The position numbers were made by a program, and so were the translations under genes. DNA of 64,000 nt from Sambucus nigra (taxonomy: Eukaryota > Streptophyta > Magnoliopsida > Dipsacales > Adoxaceae), in assembly GCA_949130495.1 (NCBI GenBank), contig OX422208.1, positions 645,008,023-645,072,022 on the forward strand, written 5' to 3'. Shown piece after piece: positions 1-11,176 of this stretch (position 1 is the stretch's first letter; every line of letters starts with the position of its first letter). The notes below the pieces were generated by a model. The model saw nothing but the letters and a program-made list of their open reading frames with translations, was not told where the DNA came from and ran no database searches.

Positions 1-275
1 CGAATTGATCCTTAGCAAGTAATTCGTTCTATCTCTCTACACATCTCTTTATCCCAAGGCATGAGAATAATTTAATGATTCTCATCATACTGTATTGTGC
101 TATTATAAATCCCTGGGAATAAAATAACAGTGGACGTAGGCTTTCTTGAACAACCGAACCACTCTAAAAACCGTTGTCTCTTATATGTTTAATGTGATCA
201 CCGCTCCATCTTCAATCATCATCTTCGTACCTTTATTTTATCTAGCATCCATGTTATCTTATAGGCATCAACATG
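1..275 (+). repeat. LTR end fragment, plus orientation (tentative)
   Basis: Around 131-160 there is the block AGTGGACGTAGGCTTTC followed shortly by CCGAACCAC, which resembles the R/U5 part of plant LTRs. The same block occurs in opposite orientation near 636-675 and 8430-8465, inside the two long LTRs described below. A CATCA ends near 270 and could be an LTR terminus. The element is cut by the window edge, so its start and identity are unknown. Stated from one short shared block only. Confidence 0.3.
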
Positions 276-349
276 TGTGATCTCCACCTCCAGCGTCTCC
301 ACCTGTAATCATCTGACAATTAAAAGAACCAAAACTAAGTGTAAATACC

Positions 350-607
350 TCACGCTCTGGTTTCTTGTTTTTTGGGGGGGAAATCAGGATCATCTTTAGG
401 ATCATCTTCATGATCTCTTTTCTTCTCTTCCCTAGGCTTGTATGGAGATTTTAACCTGCTCCGAGCATCTTTGTCGTCTTGTCGATCAACAAACTTGTCT
501 ATTTTTTCTCGACGGATGAGGGTTTCTATCTCATTTTGCATAGTAATACAATGATCTGTCGTATACCCATGGTCCTTATGAAATTCATAATTTTTCTGGA
601 CCATGGG
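350..607 (-). pseudogene. Ty3/gypsy gag C-terminal fragment
   Basis: On the minus strand an open frame carries NYEFHKDHGYTTDHC followed by a charged, K/R/D-rich tail. This matches the stretch with a Y-x-F-H-x-D-H-G-H-x-T-x-x-C pattern near the end of many plant Ty3/gypsy gag proteins. The open frame runs a little beyond 607, but homology to the flanking LTR begins at 608, so the first residues of the frame are LTR-derived. The fragment lies just beyond the truncated inner end of the 608-7269 LTR. The matching N-terminal and middle parts of gag lie separately at 7275-8284. Non-functional remnant; no protease or polymerase domain follows before the window edge. Confidence 0.6.
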
Positions 608-1589
608 TAAATAAAATAGAGACAAAAAAAAGGTTTTAAAGTGGTTCGGCTATAAGGGAAAGCCTACGTCCACTGTGTTTCTTATTGCTTTATATTCTGT
701 CTTGCCTTTCGTACTTTTGAATGGCTTCAACCTGCTATTGATGAAGGGATTACAATGTATTTATAGTTTCGTAGGGAGGTAAAGAGATGGAATGTAAAAG
801 GATAAAATGCCTTTATAAATTAGGCATTTACATCAATACATGACGTTCATAATGGCAGTTAGCGCTTTGTTGACCTTATTAGTCGGTCTTCTCATTGTTG
901 GTCTATAAGTTGGTCGGTCTCCCATGTGTTGGTCGACAAGCCTTTATCTTGCTGACTATGATTCTTGCCATGTTAGATGACACGTTTCCAATTCTGATTG
1001 GTCCACGTAGGTGGATATTTTTTGATATCAATAGTCGTATTCCTTTTGGGTTACAAACTCGATGAATGCGAAGGCAAAAAGCTAGTTAATGTCATATGCT
1101 GCATCATAATCCACCCGATTAACACCGATAATAGAGAAACGAGGGTAATTCGATATGCAAATTTCTCTAATCAGCTGCGTGTGGAAACGGTCACCCAGGT
1201 ACCAAAAATACGATGTAATGGATCACAAAACATAACCCGTAATCTGTAAGTGTAGTGAGTGTATTCGACAACCTCATGTGATGATATTATGAACTCTCGT
1301 ACGACTGCCAAATTATAGACTTAGGTCAGTGCATCTCTATTTGATTTTGATCCGTTGACTAATTGAATCGATGTACACTTCTAGTCTTCACCTTTTTTGA
1401 CTTGGACCATCTAAATATTCGAGTCCACATATCGCGTTCTGGTTCATGTAGAATCGGACAAACGGTGGCCATGTATTCACAGTGCAAATATTACAATTAT
1501 AGTATATGAAGTTATGTCAGCGTTACGATGAAATACATAAAATCATGGTAACAGTAATGCAAATATGTCCAACCTAAAATATTTACCTC

Positions 1590-2428
1590 CATTAGCTAAC
1601 GCATGCACTCGACACTGTTCATGGACCTACGAGATGCCTTGTCCAAAGTCCAAATAATACGAGCGTAGATAGCACTGTGCTAGTTATAGTGCCCAATTAC
1701 AGAAATGCCCTCAATATAATGCAAATAAGATATGTTGCAAGTCGCGTTTGCATTAGGGAGAATACAAAGCCGATGGTGTAAAACCAGAATGCTCGCGTCA
1801 AGAATGTCTCCATTTCCATATGCAAATTTCCAGCATTCGTGAATTTTTCAAGATAATCTTTTAAATCGGAGCATTTTATTCCCGCCCCCGTATATCTCTC
1901 ACAACCAATCCCAGGAAAGAATGCATAAAAGGTTTCATATGTATTCGTACATTTAATATCTAGGATGTTAGGTAACGGGGTTCCTTGCCCAATGGGAATT
2001 CCTATTTACAATAAATAAACGCGAGTCTAAGATATTAAAAGTGGATCAAAATAATACAATAAATAAAATATATGTATATATACGTGCACGTGAATTCCTA
2101 TTTACAATAAATAAAATATTCATGGCACATTACAATTAAAAAACAAAATTGCATCTTTGTATCCATATTAGTTAGCACCGTGAAGTCAAAAAGGGTCAAG
2201 CCTATTTTAACCGAAGACAACTGAAATGTATGGATTGTGTCCCACCATCGCTCGATTATGGCCGCAACTATACATTTGTTCGAATTTAGCATAACTAGTC
2301 TGAACATGAAAGTAATAAAACCTTCCCTGTCTATTAAATCCCAAATGCATTTTTTTAATCAAAAATAAGTTTGTAAACGCGAATAAGTTCGCTCCAATTC
2401 CCATAAAAATCAAACTTTGAGCTGTCAA
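1590..2428 (-). pseudogene. Plant-mobile-domain (PMD, aminotransferase-like) fragment inside LTR copy A
   Basis: Reading the minus strand, about 2330-2160 encodes DREGFITFMFRLVMLNSN and IIERWWDTIHTFQLSS, which fits the PMD N-terminal pattern (RTGF...LDHALI.ALVERWRPETHTF). After a likely intron, about 1985-1590 encodes a GAGIKCSDLKDYLEKF-like stretch, and in another frame NISYLHYIEGISVIGHYN followed by a stop and more similar sequence. That fits the PMD pattern YLPLL.DI..IG.Y.WGSAALA.LYR. Stops and a frame change show decay. PMD proteins are known both as host genes (MAIN/MAIL type) and as passengers of plant transposons. Family assignment is by pattern only. Confidence 0.55.
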
Positions 2429-2965
2429 AAAATGGGTGTTTGACCATCTAAAGCGTGCGTGTTTCCATTAAATATACGCATACGATTTCTGATAACGGGC
2501 GGAGAATATTTTCGGGCATCGATTGCGGTTGTGTAGCCGACGTACTCCCACAACCAGATTTTGATTTGCCTATGTTAAAATATTATTTCCACTTCTTCAC
2601 ACCTTGTCGTTCCATTATTTTCAGTACGGTGATATAAAATAACTCCGCACAAATTTATATTTAAAGGAGAGCTTTCTGGTTGGCACTTTTGTGGGAATTT
2701 TGTTAGATTTTTGTGGTTGACAAAATATTTGTGATATCAAAATAAAATGAGGAAAAAATTACAGAAGAAATATGAGAAAAAAATAGCAAGGAAACTTACT
2801 CGTTATTTGGAAGGGTTTTGGGAGGGGAATACTTGGAAGAGGATGGGAGAATGGAGATGATGATATTCTGTTTAATAGATGATCAAACTAGTCGTTATGC
2901 ACTACCCGTTAATAGCCATTACTTTTATACGATGAATTTCAGTGAATCGTATTAAGTTAATTGTA

Positions 2966-2973
2966 TCAATTTA
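2966..2973. repeat. 8-bp target-site duplication, left copy (hAT)
   Basis: TCAATTTA immediately left of the hAT element; the identical octamer follows the element at 6856-6863. An 8-bp duplication is the hAT hallmark. Confidence 0.92.
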
Positions 2974-2989
2974 TAGGGCTGTGCACGGG

Positions 2990-3200
2990 TCGGTCGGTTC
3001 GGTTTTGAGCCTATTTTTTTAACCGAACCGACTTTATCGGTTTTTGAATTTTTTGAACCGAAACCGAACCGCTGTATCGGTTAACCGAACCGAACAGGGT
3101 CGGTTCTTAACAGGGTCGGTTCGGTTTAACCATCGGTTTTTGACAGGGCTAAAAGTGACAGGGCCAGTTCGGTTAAACCGAACCGATTTTGGCAGGGCTG
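2990..3200. repeat. hAT left subterminal repeats
   Basis: Many copies of GGTTCGGTT or AACCGAACC in both orientations lie within about 210 bp of the left end. Such clusters are typical transposase-binding regions of hAT elements. A matching cluster lies at 6675-6840. A 93-residue open frame here is an artefact of the repeat. Confidence 0.75.
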
Positions 3201-3686
3201 ATTTTTTAAATATTTTTTATTTTGTTATAAAAAATTTCCATCTAAATTCATCTAACAGTATTTTATTTATATGTAACAAATTTAGAAAATGGTTCAAAAG
3301 TATGTTAAATCACTTTTCAACTTGATTTCAACATAATATAATAACATGTTCAACATTTCTAAATAGTTCAAACTAAATGAAAATATAGTGCATAACATAA
3401 CATAACAAGTAAAGGTCCAACATGCCTAATAACACCCATTAAAAAGGGTTAAAAAACAGTCCCAAATGAAATAAAAGTCTAATAAAAACATCCAAGCAAA
3501 GCATTCTTCAACTATATTTCTTCAAGCAAAGCAAAGCAAGCATCCAAGCATTCTTCATCTTCACTATCTTTCTCTTTCTCTTGGCATCCCAACATTTCTG
3601 AAAAATAAAACAATAAAAATATTAGCAACTTAACTTTAAAGTATCAACTATATTCAAACATAAAATAATATTTTGAAATATAAAAA

Positions 3687-5765
3687 ATTACCCGAATCTA
3701 GTTGCTCTAATTCCTCAATCTCATCCATAGCATCACGAAGACTAATCGGGGTAGATGAATTACGAATCCAATTTTGTGTGCAAATAAGGGCTTCCACCGT
3801 TTTAGGCAACATTGAACTACGAAAATGATCAAGTATACGACCACCCGTACTAAAAGCCGATTCGGATGCAACGGTTGAAACATGAATCGCTAATACATCA
3901 CGTGCAACAAAAGAGAGAACCCGATATTTGGATAAATTAATCTTCCACCAAGCTAAAACATCAAAATCGGCTACATCTTCCTCACACCTCTCCGCCAAAA
4001 ATCTATCAACTTCGGATTTATTTGCCAAAGAATCTTCCTCCTCCAAATGTCTCTTGAATTGAGTAGCTAATAAAGCACGCCCATCCTCATCATCATCATT
4101 AACACCCGACATCCCCATGCCCCCTTTTTGTGAAGATGACCCACTCGATTTGGGCCCATGGCTTTTATCATACCACCCATACAAAGAATGTAACACATCC
4201 TCCACCTTCCTCGACATATCCTTCGCCACATCAATATCAAATAATTGATCAAAATAAAACTTAACATATATCAACTTGTACCGAGGATCGAGGACAATTG
4301 CAACAAACAACAAAAAGTTCACTTTCTCAACATTCCAATACTTATCAAATTTAGCCCTCATATTTGTCGCCATTGTTGAAAGAAAATAGTCATCGCTTTT
4401 GCTCATTTGGACCAATTTACTTTGTATAAGAACAAGTTCATGGAAAAAAGCATTTGAGGTAATATGCAATGACCCAGAAAATCGCAAAGTGGCATTATAA
4501 AACAATTTAAGAAACCTCACTAGGAACCTAACTTTCACCCAATCAATACTTTGGGGAGGACCCAATATCACCCTTCCAACTCTTCCTCTCCCTCCCCCCC
4601 TCCTCATCATCTTCCTCCTCATTGGTAAAATAATTTTTGTAATGATCATCATCATCCTCCATTCTCTCAAATGCTCTCTCAAACTTTTCCGCCGCTTCCA
4701 ACATCATATAAGTGGCATTCCACCTAGTTGGCACGTCTAAACACACTAAACTTTTGCTTTCAATTTTTTTCTTTTCAACACATAATTTAAATTTGGCCAA
4801 TCGAGATGGAGACGACTTCACATATCTAACCGCATTACGCACCTTCACTATTGAATCATCCAATTCCTTTAAACCATCACACGCAATAAGGTTGAGAATG
4901 TGAGCACAACATCTTACATGCATATATTCATGTTCCAAAATGGTACTTTTCTTACTTTTAGTCTTTTTTTCAAATATTGAATAGTACCATTATTGGAACT
5001 TGCATTATCAACTGTTACGGTGCAAATGCTATCTATACCCCAATCAAGTAAATAATCCTCAACCACCTTCCCTATCGCATCACCCTTACGAGTCTCAACT
5101 TGACAAAAATTAAGAATCTTTTTGTGCAAGTTCCATTGTTTATCAATAAAATGAGCGGTTAAGCACATGTAGTTTATGTTTTGAATTGAGGTCCAAGTAT
5201 CCGTAGTAATACAAATTCTTTGACCCTGTAACGCGTTTTTTAGCACATTCTTTTCGTCCAAATAAAGATTAAGGCAATCTCGAGCTACCGTTGTACGACT
5301 AGGAAGTTTTGTCATCTTAGGTTGAAGATAGTTCATTAATCTTCTAAAGCACTCCCCCTCAACAAACCTAAATGGCAACTCATCAATTATAATCATTTCT
5401 GCAATACGTTTTCTACAACCTTCAACGGTGAAATTAACGCACACAAGATTGCAACCCTCCTCTTTCTTTTGTTCAAAAGACAAATTTTTTTATTTTTTGT
5501 CCGCATTGCTATATTGGTAGACCTTGCATTTACTTGTTATGTGATTTATCAAATTGCGGGTTCCATTATTCTTAGAATCACAAGCATAAATCGTCCCACA
5601 ATAATTACACGATGCCCTAGGTGTCTTTGAGTCTTTTAATTATGTAAAATGATCCCAACACCAAGCCTTTCGTTTAGACCCATTTACCTTCTTTGGAGAT
5701 GGATTTTTACCCTTCGCAACCGCCTCGTTAGACTTTGGATCATCCACATTTTCTGTAGGAGGCAT
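3687..5765 (-). pseudogene. hAT transposase pseudogene (BED finger, RNase H-like core, hAT dimerisation domain)
   Basis: The frame starts with MPPTENVDDPKSNEA at 5765. A BED-type zinc finger follows (a W/HF stretch, then SCNYCG and NHITSKC). The RNase H-like catalytic part includes ITTDTWTS and TVDNASSNN, then VRCCAHILNLI with a DVPTRWNATYMML block. The C-terminal hAT dimerisation domain contains WWKINLSKYRVLS, VASESAFSTGGRILD and ICTQNWI. Four lesions are visible: two in-frame TAA codons (just after the W/HF stretch and just before LSFEQKK, near 5488), one frame change near 4930-4960 and another in the acidic tract near 4540-4620. Intact relatives are about 650-700 residues. It fits the RICESLEEPER/zinc-finger-BED group. 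Confidence 0.88.
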
Positions 5766-5934
5766 CTTTCTGCCCAGCAACACAAACACTGCATAAAAAT
5801 GAAAAATGAGGACAAAAAATATGTTAGAATCAGATCTGAAATAAAAAAAGATTTGTTAAAAGACTCAAACACAAACACTGTATGTTAGAATATGTTTTGA
5901 CCTAAAAAAAATAAGCATGAAAAAAAATAAAAAA

Positions 5935-6340
5935 AAAGCATGAACAGATCTTAATATGAAAAAATATTATGAAAAAAAAGCATGAACAGATCTTATGAAC
6001 AAATCTTATAAAAAACATGAACAGATCTTATAAAAAAAATATGAACAGATCTATACATCAATTAATATGAACAGATCTTATAAAAAAAATATTAAGAACA
6101 GATCTTAATATTGAAAAAAAAACAGTAATATTTTTTTCCTTATAAAAAAAAATATCAAGAACAGATCTTAATACATCTGAACAGATCGGCAGGGCAGATC
6201 GGCGGTATACATAAGAAAAAAAGCATGAAAAAAACTCTATGGGTATACATCTGAACAGATTTTAATACATCTGAACAGATCGACAGGGCAGATCAGCGGT
6301 ATACATAAGAAAAAAAGCATGAAAAAAACTCTATAGATTT
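5935..6340. repeat. Degenerate tandem repeats around GAACAGATCT
   Basis: The hAT 5' untranslated side holds many spaced copies of GAACAGATCTTA separated by A-rich spacers. A longer unit, containing CAGGGCAGATC, GGTATACATAAG and AAGCATGAAAAAAACTC, appears twice (about 6180-6240 and 6270-6335). No coding content. Confidence 0.65.
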
Positions 6341-6674
6341 AAGAAACAAAAAATGAAAAAAAACTGCAGATCGGAGATGAACCTGGTCGCGCCGGAGATG
6401 GGAGCGAGCGGCGGTGGAACCAGACCTCAACGGACCTTGATCGCGTGCTGTAACCTCAACGGACCCATAGATTACAGCTTAACCTGATCGGCGGTGGAAC
6501 CTAATCGCGTCGGAGATGGGAGAGGGAGAGAGCGAGCGGCGACTTGAGTTGAGAGTGATGAAAAGAAATGAAACAAAGGCTCTAAAGTGTTTACAGCTTA
6601 ACCTAAAGGCTAAATTGTGGTGGACCGTGTAGTTTATTTTGAATATTATATATATATATATATTATTTTATAAT

Positions 6675-6840
6675 AAGAGCGGTTCGGTTCGGTTCTAACC
6701 GGGTCCTATAAAGTTTAAACCGAAAACCGAACCGAATATATTGGTTTTTTGACTGCTTAAACCGAACCGACCCAAACATGTAAAAAAACCGACCCGATTT
6801 CATCGGTTCGGTTTTGTCGGTTCAGCGGTTCGGTCGATTT
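6675..6840. repeat. hAT right subterminal repeats
   Basis: Repeated GGTTCGG or CCGAACC motifs mirror the cluster at the left end. They sit directly inside the right terminal inverted repeat. Confidence 0.75.
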
Positions 6841-6855
6841 TTCTGCACACCCCTA

Positions 6856-6863
6856 TCAATTTA
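6856..6863. repeat. 8-bp target-site duplication, right copy (hAT)
   Basis: TCAATTTA, identical to 2966-2973. Confidence 0.92.
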
Positions 6864-7274
6864 TACGATTAAGTGAAATTCGTATAATGCTCTTGTATAA
6901 AGACAATGTAACCTACCTAATGACACTTCTAACCCGAAAATACCTTATCCATAAATTCCGATTTCTATACCTTCCCCACATAAATTTAGAAAGTTAATTA
7001 TGGTGTTTTAAAAGGCGGGTTACCCCTAACCCCGAAATATATAATTCACCCATATGTTTACGGCTTCTTTATTTATTTTTTCCTCCTCTCCTAATTTGGT
7101 TTTAGTAGTTGGAATCTTCGATGTTAGCTATTCTTCCTCCCTAACTTGGATTCCATTTCCCTGTCGTCATCATGGGTTGATTGATGAATCTGTGTGATCT
7201 CTTTATCTCAATAACTATTTCTCTCTTCCCTCTCTAGGGTTTATAACTCCAACTCAATAATACTCATCAAATAT

Positions 7275-8284
7275 CCCCGAAGTAAAAATTACCAATAAAC
7301 AGCTCGACCAGCTGGTTAAAATTAGAAATTTTCCCCCGAGGAAGGCTGTTGTACCATATCTGGGCAGGATGTGTTATAGTACCTGAGAATGCCCTATATC
7401 TCATCTTGTCGGGGATAACATAAATGTCTGTTGCTGCTGCTTTATACTGTTATATATGAAGAACATGGTCAGTTTTTCCATCGTATTTAGGAGTAACAGT
7501 AGGAGCTTTGAACTTTGAAGGAGTGGGAAAGTCCACAATAACTTGCACAAAAGAAGACCCTTTCACAAAGCTTCGTTGCAAAGGGTTCTTTGCCTTCACC
7601 ATTTCTCTCAACTTATCTTACAATCTTTGAATTGAGCCTTTCCATGCATGCTTACCCGTATCAGATTTATGTGATGCAGCTCGGTTGTTTCGACCAACTG
7701 TTTGTGCTGAGCTTTTCTCTTGGGAGGTCTGCTCGGCATGGATAGATCGTAAGGTGCATGACTTGGATTGGGCTGAGGCCTCATGTTGGTCAGCTAGTCA
7801 TCGAGTATGTCTCGATAATGCCCTGGGAACATTTTTCTTCCTTCTGGATCCTAAACGATCAAAGGGCGATGCTCGACTCAGTCTTTCTAAGGTACTTATC
7901 CTTTCAGGAGAAAAAGGCTGCTCATCATATGACTCTGAATTCCTGAGGGAAGCCCTAGATGATAAGATATATTTATGGAAGTCCTGGAGTGGCTATGCCT
8001 CCTGAGGGAAGAACTTACTCCTGGACGATATGAAGTATCTCTGGAAGTCCTGGAGTGGTTATGCCCGCTAGTTCTTGGAGGTGGAGGTGACATATTTCTG
8101 TGAATAGAAAGACAGGAGATCCGACCTGCAGTGTTTGGGCTAATTGCCTAGTCGTATCTTGCATAGCATCCTGTCCTCTAGCGAGGCTAGCCAAGATTCC
8201 GGTAAGATAATTATTTATTAGAGGAGCATACGAAGTAATTGAATTACCATCGTTTTTAGCACTGGATTTAGGAATATCAATCAT
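7275..8284 (-). pseudogene. Ty3/gypsy gag fragment (N-terminal and middle parts)
   Basis: Minus-strand reading begins near 8284 with MIDIPKSSAKNDGNS. After a diverged stretch it continues near 7590-7275 with NPLQRSFVKGSS, PTPSKFKAPTVTPKYDGKTD, then WYNSLPRGKISNFNQLVELF. That is the retrotransposon gag domain pattern (Y-D-G-x-x-D, W-x-x-L-P-x-x-S-I, F-x-x-L...F). The frame breaks several times. Coding sequence stops abruptly at the putative polypurine tract, so the rest of gag and all of pol are missing. This makes the element non-autonomous. The missing gag end resembles the separate piece at 350-607. Confidence 0.7.
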
Positions 8285-8323
8285 CTTTAGGTAAATGGAT
8301 GAGAGTGAAAATGTTTAGAAATA

Positions 8324-8346
8324 CGTTCCTGCAGACGACGCAAATC
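8324..8346 (-). other. Primer-binding-site-like region of the antisense LTR element
   Basis: On the minus strand, just after the LTR end ACATCA, the sequence reads ATTTGCGTCGTCTGCAGGAACG. It resembles the diverged TTTGGCGCCGTCTGTGGGAACG block found at the primer binding site of many plant Ty3/gypsy elements. Position fits; sequence match is partial. Confidence 0.45.
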
Positions 8347-9394
8347 TATTGATGTAAAAAACTAGACTAGGTCTAATTATTTAATCACAGATAATACATG
8401 TAAATAAAATAGAGACAAAAAAAGGTTTTAAAGTGGTTCGACTATAAGGGAAAGCCTACGTCCACTGTGTTTCTTATTGCTTTATATTCTGTCTCGCCTT
8501 TCGTACTTTTGAATGGCTTCAACCTGCTATTGATGAAGGGATTATAATGTATTTATAGTTTCGAAGGGAGGTAAATATATGGAATGTAAAAGGATGGAAT
8601 GCCTTTATAAATTAGGCATTTACATCAATACATGACGTTCATAATGGCAGTTGGCGCTTTGTTGACCCTATTGGTTTGTATTCTCATTGTTGGACAACAT
8701 TCTGTAAGTTGGTCAGCCTCCCATGTGTTGGTCGACGAGTCTTTATCTTGCTGACTAGGATTCTTGCCATGTTAGATGACACGTTTCCATTTCTCATTGG
8801 TCCACGTAGGTGGATATTTTTCTGTATCAACAGCCGTATTCCTTTTAGGTCACATACTCGATGAATGCGGAGGCAAAAAGCTAATTAACTTCATATGCTG
8901 CATTATAATCCACCCGATTAACACTCGATAGTAGAGAAATGAGGGTTGTTCGATATGCAAATTTCTCTAATCAGCTGTCTGTGACGGTCACCCAGGTACC
9001 AAAAAATATGATGTAATGGATCCCAAAACATAACTCGTAATCTGTAAGTGCAGTGAGCGTATTCGACAACCTCATTCTGATGATATTGTGAACTCTTGTA
9101 CGATTGCCAAATTATAGACTTAGGTTACTACATCTCTATTTGATTTTGACCGGTTGACTAATTGAATCGCTGTACACCTCTACCCTTCACCTTTTTTGAC
9201 TTGGACCATATAAATATTTGAGTCCACATATCGCGTTCTGGTTCATGTAGAATCGGACAAGCGGTGGTCATATATTCATAATGCAAATACTGCACTTATA
9301 GTATACGAAGCTATGTTAGTGTTAGGACAAAATACATAAAATTAAGGTAACAGTAATGCAAATATGTCCAACCTAAAATATTTAACTCCATTAT

Positions 9395-10230
9395 CTAATG
9401 CATGCACTCGACACTGTTCATGGATATACGGGATGCCTTGTCCAAAGTCCAAATAATACGCGCGTAGGTAGCACTGTGCTAGTTATAGTGCCCAATCACA
9501 TAAATGCCCTCAATGTAATGCAAACACGATATGTTGCAAGTCCTGTTTGCATCAGGGAGAATACAAAGCCGATAGTGTAAGACTAGAATGCTCGCGTAAA
9601 AAATGTCTCCATTTCCATATGCAAATTTTCAGCATTCATGAATTTTTCAAGGTAATCTTTTAAATCGGAGCACTTTATTCCTGCCCCCGTATATCTCTCA
9701 CAACCAATCCCAGGAAAGAATGCATCAAAGGTTTCATTTGTATTTGTACATTTAATATCTGGGATGTTAGGTAACGGGGTTCCTTGCCCAATGGGAATTC
9801 CTATTTAAAATAAATAAACACGAGTCTAAGATATTAAAAGTGGATCAAAATAATACAATAAATAAAATATATGTATATATGTGTACGTGAATTCCTATTT
9901 ACAATCAATAAAGTATTCATAGTATATAGCAATAAAAAATAAAATTACATCTTTGTATCCATATTAGTTAGCACCGTGAAGTCAAAAGGGGTCGAGCCTA
10001 TTTCAACCGAAGGCAACTGAAATGAATGGATTGTATCCCACCATTGCACGATCATGGCCGCAACTATACATTTGTTCGAATTTGGCATAACTAGTCTGAA
10101 CACGAAAGTAATAAAACCTTCCCTGTCTATTAAATCCCGAATGCCTTTTTTTTAATCGAAAATAAGTTTGTAAACGCGAATAAGTTCGCTCCAATTCCCA
10201 CAAAAATCAAACTTTGAGCTGTAAAAAAAC
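9395..10230 (-). pseudogene. Plant-mobile-domain fragment inside LTR copy B
   Basis: The minus strand at about 10080-9950 encodes NSNKCIVAAMIVQWWDTI and HSFQLPSVEIGSTPFDF, again the PMD N-terminal pattern. At about 9790-9600 it encodes a GAGIKCSDLKDYLEKF stretch, and a different frame gives SCLHYIEGIYVIGHYN then a stop. The gene is broken in the same general way as in copy A. Because the repeat arose by reverse transcription or duplication, the damage may pre-date the copy. Identification is by pattern only. Confidence 0.55.
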
Positions 10231-10773
10231 GGGTGTTTGACCATCTAAGGCGTGCATGTTTCCATTAAATATACGCATCTAATTTTTGTATACCGTGCGG
10301 AGAATATTTTCGAGCACCGATTGCGGTTGTGTAGCCGACGTACTCCCATAACCAAATTTCGATTTGCCTATGTTAAAATATTATTTCCATTTCTTCCCAC
10401 CTTGTCGTTTCATTATTTTTGGTACGGTGATATAAAATAACTATGCACAAATTTATATTCAAATCAAATCTTTCTGGTTGACACTTTGTGGGAATTTTGT
10501 TAGATTTTTGTGGTTGACAAAATATTTGTGATATCAAAATAAAATGAGAAAAAAATTACAGAAGAAATATGAGAAAAAAATAGCAAGGAAGCTTACTCGT
10601 TATCTGGAAGGGTTTTTGGGAGGGGAGTACTTAGAAGAGGATGAGAGAATGGAGATGATGATATTTGATTTAATAGATGATTAAACTAGTCGTTACGCAC
10701 TATCCGTTAATAGCCATTACTTTTATACAGTTTTTTGATACGAATTTCAATAAATCGTATTAAGTTAATTGTA

Positions 10774-10781
10774 TCAATTAA
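10774..10781. other. Empty insertion site of the hAT element
   Basis: Flanking sequence GTATCAATTAATATGATTAAG aligns with the two flanks of the hAT in the other LTR. Only one 8-mer copy (TCAATTAA) is present here, with a single mismatch to the duplicated TCAATTTA. Confidence 0.85.
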
Positions 10782-11176
10782 TATGATTAAGTGAAATTCG
10801 TATAATGCTCTTGTATAAAGACAATGTAACCTACCAAATCACACTTCTAACCCGAAAATACCTTCTCCACAAATTCCGATTTCTATACCTTCCCCACATA
10901 AATTTAGAAAGTTAATTATGGTGTTTTAAAACGCGGGTTACCCCTAACCCCGAAATATATAATTCACCCATATGTTTATTTATTTTTTCCTCCTCTCCTA
11001 ATTTGGTTTCAGTAGTTGGAATCTTCGATGTTAGTTCTTCTTCCTCCCTAACTTGGATTCCATTTCCCTGTCGTTATCATGGGTTGATTGATGAATCTGT
11101 GTGATCTCTTTATCTCAATTACTATTTCTCTCTTCCTTCTCTAGGGTTTACAACTCCAACTCAATAATACTCATCA

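Larger units (their letters stand above)
2974..6855 (-). mobile_element. hAT-superfamily DNA transposon (3882 bp)
   Basis: Terminal inverted repeats read TAGGGCTGTGCACGG at the left and, on the opposite strand, TAGGGGTGTGCAG at the right. A perfect 8-bp target duplication TCAATTTA flanks the element. Both ends carry clusters of CGGTTCGGTT-type subterminal repeats. The interior holds a decayed minus-strand hAT transposase. The allelic empty site survives in the second LTR at 10774-10781 (TCAATTAA, one mismatch). The element therefore inserted after the two LTRs had formed. It has full structure but cannot be autonomous because its transposase is broken. Confidence 0.93.
608..7269 (-). mobile_element. 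Long LTR (copy A, probable 3' LTR) interrupted by a hAT element
   Basis: This segment is a direct repeat of 8350-11176. Without the 3.9-kb hAT insertion at 2974-6855 and its 8-bp duplication it is about 2.77 kb. Shared landmarks run from TAAATAAAATAGAGAC (608; 8401) to ACTCATCA (ends 7269; 11176). The right end is CATCA and the left end of copy B is TGATG, the expected inverted LTR ends. Copy A lacks the last ~51 bp present in copy B. On the minus strand it is preceded by CTTCGGGGATATT, a plausible polypurine tract. It contains a PMD-like fragment. An alternative reading is a plain tandem duplication, but LTR-type ends and gag between the copies favour an LTR element. Confidence 0.7.
8350..11176 (-). 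mobile_element. Long LTR (copy B, probable 5' LTR), 2827 bp
   Basis: Direct repeat of 608-7269 without the hAT insertion. On the plus strand it runs from TGATGTAAAA to ACTCATCA, giving TGATG...CATCA inverted ends. The pentamer after it is AATAT. By eye the two copies are highly similar, with scattered substitutions and small indels. It ends 795 bp upstream of the capping-enzyme start codon and points away from that gene. It carries a PMD-like fragment like copy A. Confidence 0.7.

Noticed and set aside
3044..3325. 93-residue open frame
   Set aside because: Produced by the CGGTTCGGTT subterminal repeats of the hAT element.
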